NCBI GenBank assembly: GCA_003024985.2
Contig: PXIH01S0004020.1
DNA length: 25,320 nt
Source: Euperipatoides rowelli
Taxonomy: Eukaryota > Onychophora > Udeonychophora > Euonychophora > Peripatopsidae
Reading direction: 5' to 3' (one strand)
The notes below the pieces were generated by a model. That model saw only the letters and a program-made list of their open reading frames with translations. It was not told the DNA's origin and ran no database searches. This document shows, piece by piece, positions 19,977 to 25,320 of this stretch (positions are counted from its first letter, which is position 1; every line of letters starts with the position of its first letter). Both the position numbers and the translations under genes were made by a program.

Positions 19977-20750
19977 TGTTGCAATAAAAACTTTAGCTAA
20001 GATTGGTCTAATAGACCAAACATTTATTAGCCAACCAACTATTTGGCCTAATTCAAAATAGCAGTAATGAGGAATGCTGTAATCTATGATAGGCAGTATT
20101 CAATAGCTAATCAATCACAAAAATAATCAATAAGCAGTAACAACATAATAACCATCCTAACTAACTCAAACCATCAATAGAACTTACCTGCCAACACCCA
20201 CTGTACATCCCAAACAACAACACTTCCTGTCAGACTCACAAGGAACCTATCTCCTCTCCAACATGAGGCAAAACCTCCATTTGGTCTATTATTGTGACCG
20301 CCAAAAAAATTCGGACCAAATGGAAGGCAAAAGGCCTATTGGCTCTACCATTGGTCCACTCTGTGGTAAAAAGAGCCAATAGCCACATCACCATTGTTTC
20401 TAAAAATCCTTCTGAATCCTTTGGCCTACTATAAAAGCCAAAGTATCGGTGTGCTCTGGACTTCAACGGCGTATCACCAGCCAGGGAAATATTCCCTGTT
20501 TCATATTTGTTCCTGCCAGGGTTAAGCCCTGATCACCAGCCTAGGTTAATCCTAGCAGAATTTACGATACCAGTGTTTGTAGTTCAGCCTACTGTGTGGC
20601 TGCAAATTAGCCATAGCTTAGTAAGAAGCCTGCTGGCTTAATAAACTTATCATTCCTAGTTTAACAAAGAGCCGTGGTTGTCCATTATAATTTTCCCATA
20701 TAAATAGTTAGGGTATGATAGTCAGGTTGCCATTCGCAGTCCTTACAAGA
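19977..20750 (+). mobile_element. LTR- or promoter-like segment A
   Basis: Landmarks in order are TTGCAATAAAAACTTTAGCT (about 19979), AAGCAGTAACAA (about 20132), and two hairpins (11-bp arms at 20276-20286/20314-20324 and 20336-20346/20372-20382). Then come AGAGCCAATAGCC (CCAAT-box like), CCATTGTTTC, TCCTTTGGCC, ACTATAAAAGCC (TATA-box like, about 20429-20440), TTAATAAAC (poly(A)-signal like, about 20638), and CAGTCCTTACA (about 20740-20750). The same landmarks recur in the same order in segment B. A CCAAT, TATA, AATAAA series is what a retrotransposon long terminal repeat looks like, but no primer-binding site, gag or pol is visible, so this remains an inference. A pol II promoter of another repeat type is the alternative. 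Confidence 0.4.
20429..20440 (+). promoter_or_regulatory. TATA-like motif in segment A
   Basis: ACTATAAAAGCC lies about 55 bp after a CCAAT element and has a counterpart, AAGATAAAAGGCC, at the matching place of segment B. Its conservation between two otherwise diverged copies is the reason to note it. It is not the MARF1 promoter. Confidence 0.35.
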
Positions 20751-21185
20751 AGAAGACATCAATAATACCGGTTATCTACTTTCAATAATAATAATACTGC
20801 TTATCCTCAAATATTACTGCAATAACTTTATCATATTTTATTATCTCGTTATCATGATCCAACAAAATCAGCACACACCAAATGTATGTTTTTTCTTATT
20901 CTGAGCATATTATTGTAATTGTATTTTGCATAATATATCTTTCACAAGCATACTATCATCATTACAATTACCAAATATATTTTGTCATAATAAAATATGT
21001 TTTCTTAGTACATAATGTTTCTTAGTCTCTTTGTGTCCAAATATCATTTCTGATAGCTCAGGATATTGTGGGGGTGAAAACACTCTGGTCACTAATTTTC
21101 CCTCTTAAGCTGATATCCTATCTTAGTAGCATATCAGGCCTTACAGTGTATAAAACTAAGGCAGTATTAAGCAATTCTTACAGAA

Positions 21186-21690
21186 CATTTATTTACAATA
21201 AACTTTGGCTAGCTATCCAAAGCACATTTATTCATTACATGTAATGAACATTAATCACGGAAATGTGTATACAAATTATAAATAGGCAGTAATAAGCAAA
21301 AATTATGACATTTTTATTCCTACTAGTCATAAACTTGATGCATAAAACATGTCAACATTCTCTATCCCACAAAACTACAAACTACAATTTCAATCTATAT
21401 AACAGTGAAATTTCTATTGGCTGAATTTTCCATCCAAGAACCAATAAAAAATCTGCCATTGTTTTCTGAAAAACCTTACGATCCTTTTGGCTAAGATAAA
21501 AGGCCAGAACTTTTATTCATCGAGAGAATCAGCTGGGAGATAACCCAGTCACCAAGCAGAGATATCCAGCCTGGATAGTTGCCCAGTTATTAGAGATAAA
21601 CCGGGAGACTTCTTATCTTCAATCAGTCTATAAGTATGCATATACTAAAATACAGTTATCTAGCTAAGTTAGAGTCCAGTCCTTGACTCA
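21186..21690 (+). mobile_element. LTR- or promoter-like segment B
   Basis: Diverged direct copy of segment A: TTTACAATAAACTTTGGCTA (about 21191), TAGGCAGTAATAAGC (about 21283), CTATTGGCTGAAT and AAGAACCAATAAAA (CCAAT-like), CCATTGTTTTCTG, GATCCTTTTGGCTAAG followed by ATAAAAGGCC (TATA-like, about 21497), CAGCTGGGAGATAACCCAG, then AGTCCAGTCCTTGACTCACA (about 21671-21690). It is shorter than A between the shared landmarks. A third partial echo, GAATAAACTGTGC....CCTGTGTCC, lies at 22331-22365. Confidence 0.38.
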
Positions 21691-21925
21691 CATAAAAGTA
21701 CTTTTTCCAATATACAAACAATAATAAGCCTCATACTGAAACTCTCAGCACTATTATAACTCTGAGGAGTTCTCAAAACCAAGAGGGCCACCATCCCCTA
21801 GGCACCCCCAGAAAAAAGATAAATATGTAAAACATCAGAGGTGTTACAGCAAGCTACTAGAGGGAAGCAGCTCTATGATGCGTTTTGAGGCAATCATTTG
21901 TGTGAACGTTCTTCTTTTTATACTA

Positions 21926-22141
21926 GGAAGAACGCGCACACAAATTAACATGATTGCATAATTAATTGATTGATTAGCACGTTTTAGAGCTTTTGAAGGA
22001 AGAACGCGCACACAATTTAACATGATTGCATAATTAATTGATTGATTAGCACGTTTTAGAGCTTTTGAAGGAAGAACGCGCACACACATTAACATGATTG
22101 CATAATTAATTGATTGATTAGCATGTTTTAGAGCTTTTGAA
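21926..22141. repeat. Three 72-bp tandem units
   Basis: Units at 21926-21997, 21998-22069 and 22070-22141 begin GGAAGAACGCGCACACA and contain ACATGATTGCATAATTAATT and TTGATTAGCACG. They differ at only a few bases. Because 72 is divisible by three, the minus strand reads as a 155-codon open frame (21844-22311) with a 24-residue repeat (ALKRANQSINYAIML core). This is most simply a by-product of the repeat. A partly inverted copy of the unit start (TTTGTGTGAACGTTCTTC, 21897-21914) precedes the array. Confidence 0.92.
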
Positions 22142-22913
22142 TATTTCAAAAGACAATTTAGATTCAACGAACTGCCACCTCGTTTTAACACGCAATTTAC
22201 GAGCGCAATGAATTCCATAAATAGCATGTTAAGAAAATAAGTTATACCTGGAAATAACTCAGATACCCCTTGAAAACACCAATCAATAAACAATAATAAG
22301 AACCCACTCAAGGGATCGTTATAATATTTCGGAATAAACTGTGCTTATAAATTACAACCTGTGTCCTAGTCCTTTTATACCTGATGACTATATCTGACAG
22401 CCTTGGATTTTGCGGGTTAAAATGCCATCTCCTATTCTTACATCTCATAGCCTGAACTTGTACTTAGTACAAATACAGTCTTGTAAAGGGATGGTGCAAT
22501 GGGGGGAGATAGAAAATAATATTTTTTAGAATTTTTTTTTGGTTTTTGTTAATGTTTGCTGTTTGGTTTGATTTTTTTTTTAAATTCTGAGAAAAATGAG
22601 CATATAAAGTAATTTTATAAGCAATTGATTTTTGTAAAAAAATTTAAGTTTAATTAAAATGAAATTATACTATGGGAATGGATAATCTATATGTCCCAAT
22701 TTGACAAGTATAAATTATTGATGTTAAAAAGCTATATAGAAAGTAAAGTTATATATTGCTTCTCGATTTTGAATCACAACTGACTGCAGTAATGGTATGA
22801 GTTTCAAGATAAATTCGAGCATTTCTGGAGTTTTTATTTTTTATTTTATTTTTAATGCTAATTAATTTACTATTTTTAGAAATTTATGTGATACTGTAAT
22901 TTAAATATTTCAG

Positions 22914-23131
22914 ATCCCTGTCCTCGAACTACTAGTCCACCTTTAGCTGCCCAATTGGCTTTGTTTAGTCGGGAAATTGTGGATTTAATGAAAAATAGCC
23001 CACACTGTCTTATGGCTTTTACCAAGTTCATCCCTTCCTACCATCATCATTTTGGCCGTCAGTGCCGGGTTGCCGATTATGGTTTTACAAAGCTTGTTGA
23101 TTTATTCGATGCAGTAACCCATGTTTTACAG
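22914..23131 (+). CDS. MARF1: MARF1 exon 7: LOTUS domain 3
   Basis: The acceptor ATATTTCAG (AG 22912-22913) and a strong donor GTAAGT (23132) bound 218 bp. The first two bases complete G+AT = Asp. After a Pro-rich start ([14 protein letters not shown]) comes [14 protein letters not shown], then [20 protein letters not shown] and [15 protein letters not shown]. The string [14 protein letters not shown] is a signature of MARF1 LOTUS 3 (and of a later repeat), which rules out other LOTUS proteins such as TDRD5, TDRD7 or Oskar. [10 protein letters not shown] is the recognition helix. The exon carries almost the whole domain and ends in phase 0. The recognisable frame starts well before the first in-frame Met, as expected for an internal exon. 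Confidence 0.96.
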
Positions 23132-24341
23132 GTAAGTTAATATACAAGATATTTTATTATGTAAAATTATTTTTACAATTTAATAGTCATTTAATTTCAC
23201 AGCTGCTTATAAATTATACAGCAAAGGTCCAGCTTATGCAAATAATTAATTATAAATATACTTAAGATGCTGTACGTTATCTTTAATTGCCCTAATTATT
23301 AATAGTAAAAACTCTAATAAAAAAAGATCTGCCCGCCGCCCGCGTTACATTCTTTTCGTATATTTGAAGGTTTTTGATCGGCTTTAAATTGTCAAATTCC
23401 AAAAAAATATAATTGCAATGCAAATAAACTGGCATCATAGTTATATTATATTGGAGGTGCATAAAAATAATGCAAGTGAATAGAAGTGGAGGTGCACTTT
23501 CCTATTAGCTACATTATGAAATGTAAAAATCTTCAAAGTAATTCCTAACTTATAGTATTTTTTTTTTTTTTATAATTCTGAATATAAAATTTATTTTAAT
23601 ATACAGAAATATATTTATATGTCAATTGTTCTTTCTCAGTTTCTATAGATACAGTATATAAAGTTTAAAATGATTTCCAAATTACTGTAAGTTTACAAGT
23701 TTTTTTTTTTTTAAAAAGCGGACGTTATTACAAGAAATCCAGAAACAAATTTAACAATACAAGCTAAAATTATACAGAAAGTAAATAGTAATACAATAAA
23801 AATATAGGCCTATGCATTAATTCACAATCATTTTCCACTTCTATCATCATTCCGTATTTCTAAGACCACCACTCTTCAAAGGAATCTGTATTAAAAAGAA
23901 AAATCATAAGTGGGCTTATTTTTTATGCTAAAATTTAGCCTATATTAGGGTACTTAAAATCTTATTGGTTGAAAACAAAATAAAAGTGCTTCCCTCGTCT
24001 AAAAATTTGAGTTAATAAAATAATAATAATAAAACCCTCCCTCCCGCGTCCAATATTTGAAAATGAATTAACTGAAATTATTTTCTAACTTTTAGTGCCC
24101 TACTTAGTCTTCCAAAATATTGACTCGACATTTCAAAAATGTCTATCTGAATTAATGAGCAAAGTTATGCTGAAGTAATGTATTGTCAAGGTAAAATTTA
24201 ATTCTGGGCTTCAAAGTGTATCTAGCAAATTGTTTTTTCTTTTAAATTTTATTTTTTTTGTGGAAATGTGATTTTAATTAGTAAAGAATTAGACTTAAAA
24301 ATTAGTTTTCCTTCTGTTTTAATTACATTGTATTTTATTAG
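23132..24341 (+). other. MARF1 intron 7
   Basis: A 1210-bp GT-AG intron in phase 0. AT-rich, with T tracts at about 23561-23572 and 23700-23712 and no recognisable gene or element. Confidence 0.87.
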
Positions 24342-24572
24342 GTAATGGGAACAGGTAATCGTAAAGTCGTAACATTAACTCATCGGTCACAAGTAAAAAG
24401 ATTTACAGCTGATCTTCTTCGTATGCTCAAATCACAAGCTAGCAAACAGATTCCTGTTTCAGAATTTGCTACAATTTACAACAAGTGCCTAAGCAAGCCA
24501 TTTGATATTACAGACTATGGAGTATGTGAGATCATGGATATGTTAAATGATCTTCCCTTAAATATTGTTGAA
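24342..24572 (+). CDS. MARF1: MARF1 exon 8: end of LOTUS 3 and most of LOTUS 4
   Basis: The acceptor TATTTTATTAG (AG 24340-24341) and donor GTAAGA (24573) bound 77 full codons, phase 0 at both ends. VMGTGNRKVVTLTHRSQ closes LOTUS 3 with its wing strand. VKRFTADLLRMLKSQASKQ then opens LOTUS 4, followed by FATIYNKCLSKPFDITDYG and VCEIMDMLNDLP. Vertebrate MARF1 has the same order (LTLTHR.QVKRFT.DLLK.LKSQASKQ, then D.T.YGVCDL.D). The wing of LOTUS 4 and the remaining repeats must lie to the right of the window. Reading on past the donor gives a short artificial tail ending at 24617. Confidence 0.96.
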
Positions 24573-25320
24573 GTAAGAATTTACAAGTTTGTTTTTCTCT
24601 TTAAAAATTTGGTTTAAAATCTAACAATTTGAGCTTTTCAATTCTCTTTTCTTATTTTAAATATACACAATCAGATTTAAACTGGAATGGCCATATTTTA
24701 CACCTATTTGTTATATGTCTATTTCTTAGATCAGGTTATACCACTCTAAGCTAAAAAACATCATCCACTTCAAAATTATATGCTGAGGAAAGTATTTGTT
24801 ATTTTTGTGCATGCATGTTTCATTAAATTCACAAAAACAAGATTTTTAATGTAATATTTAAATATTTTTAATTAATGAATAAAAGAAAACTGTTCAATTA
24901 TCTACAGTATATTTTGGACATGCTGCTTTTAATATTAAAGATAAATATTAAAAACAAACATACTATCTGAACAAATTTAGATTAAAAGTTTTAATTAAAT
25001 AAAGCTTTAAATATAATTCCATTCCATACGTAAAACCAATTGTCTAAATCAGGGGTCAGCAACCTTATTGTCATAAAGGGCGCAATAAAAATTCAAAAGT
25101 TATTGGGGGCGCATTATATACACATTAACCCCCCCCCCCCCCCGATTTCAGTTTCAAAATTGCAGCTTTCATAGATTTGATTAATTAACGGAGTATAGTT
25201 TACAATCTTACAAAAATAAAATTTTCTATCCCTTTATAATGATGTTACTAAAAATGTGCTGTACTGTCATTTTTGATTAGAAATGTTTACGGCTGGTCCA
25301 ACAGTTCAAAAAGAAAATTA
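24573..25320 (+). other. MARF1 intron 8, incomplete
   Basis: Starts with GTAAGA after exon 8 and runs out of the window. AT-rich, with a hAT-type terminal sequence from 25050 and a run of fifteen C at 25129-25143. Confidence 0.8.
25050..25320 (+). mobile_element. Left end of a hAT-type DNA transposon, truncated by window edge
   Basis: CAGGGGTCAGCAACCTTATT followed by GTCATAAAGGGCGCAATAAA closely resembles the widespread hAT terminus CAGGGGTCGGCAACC....GGGC. A fifteen-C run interrupts it at 25129-25143. The right terminus and the 8-bp target duplication expected for hAT elements lie outside the window; the eight bases before the end are GTCTAAAT. Confidence 0.7.

Larger units (their letters stand above)
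18572..22913 (+). other. MARF1 intron 6
   Basis: A 4342-bp GT-AG intron in phase 1. It is the most repeat-rich intron: a 41-bp tandem pair (18723-18804), a 26-bp tandem pair (19395-19446), GT microsatellites, two related LTR- or promoter-like segments (19977-20750 and 21186-21690), and three 72-bp tandem units (21926-22141). From 22400 to 22913 it is plain AT-rich sequence leading to the acceptor TTTCAG. Confidence 0.85.

Noticed and set aside
20236-20466. A 76-residue minus-strand protein
   Set aside because: It is a shadow over hairpins and promoter-like motifs that recur in segment B.
21926-22141. CRISPR-like array
   Set aside because: The units are directly adjacent with no unique spacers, and the genome is eukaryotic.
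21844-22311. A repeat-protein gene on the minus strand
   Set aside because: The open frame is explained by a 72-bp tandem repeat. There is no promoter, splice or family evidence.
1-25320. tRNA, rRNA or snRNA genes
   Set aside because: I looked for tRNA B-box-like sequences and clover-leaf arms and for conserved rRNA or snRNA phrases and found none that I could support.

Overview
The window is a stretch of animal nuclear DNA, by eye about 70% A+T. Eight exons, 150-620 bp apart from the shortest at 81 bp, sit in long AT-rich introns with canonical GT/AG ends. There is no polycistronic layout, ribosome-binding-site pattern, tRNA or rRNA. The invertebrate repeats (a LINE with a CR1/Jockey-type reverse transcriptase, small terminal-inverted-repeat elements, a hAT end) point to a non-vertebrate metazoan. 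I cannot name the phylum.

One real gene runs left to right through the whole window: the middle part of MARF1 (meiosis regulator and mRNA stability factor 1, also called limkain-b1). The eight exons (224-842, 2988-3163, 8499-8579, 13649-13799, 14148-14329, 18408-18571, 22914-23131, 24342-24572) join in one frame. They encode a Ser/Asn/Pro-rich linker, the second RRM, LOTUS (OST-HTH) domains 1, 2 and 3, and most of LOTUS 4. The NYN ribonuclease domain and first RRM expected upstream, and the later LOTUS repeats downstream, lie outside the window. Both ends of the gene are therefore missing.

Introns make up over 90% of the window and carry most of the unusual structure. Intron 1 (843-2987) is plain AT-rich sequence. 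Intron 2 (3164-8498) holds a dead LINE copy (about 4025-5775), whose reverse transcriptase is broken by a 78-bp palindrome, and a more GC-rich unidentified block (about 6540-8270). Intron 3 (8580-13648) holds a 1.4-kb TIR element that has itself been invaded by two small related elements in opposite orientation, then a perfect 22-bp hairpin. Intron 5 (14330-18407) holds a minus-strand coding relic, another small element, and a second 0.9-kb copy of the TIR element that keeps the uninvaded sites. Intron 6 (18572-22913) holds two related LTR- or promoter-like segments and a 72-bp tandem repeat. Intron 8 begins at 24573 and contains the left end of a hAT-type transposon at 25050.

The proteins of this locus do not form an operon; the only host product is MARF1. 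In mouse this factor is an oocyte RNA-binding nuclease needed for meiosis and for holding down retrotransposon transcripts, so a heavy transposon load in its own introns is a notable context. No clearly new gene system is visible. The most informative observations are the reciprocal empty-site evidence for nested transposons, the fold-back mutation in the LINE, the two same-orientation elements bracketing an in-frame two-exon cassette, and the unidentified relics in introns 3, 5 and 6.
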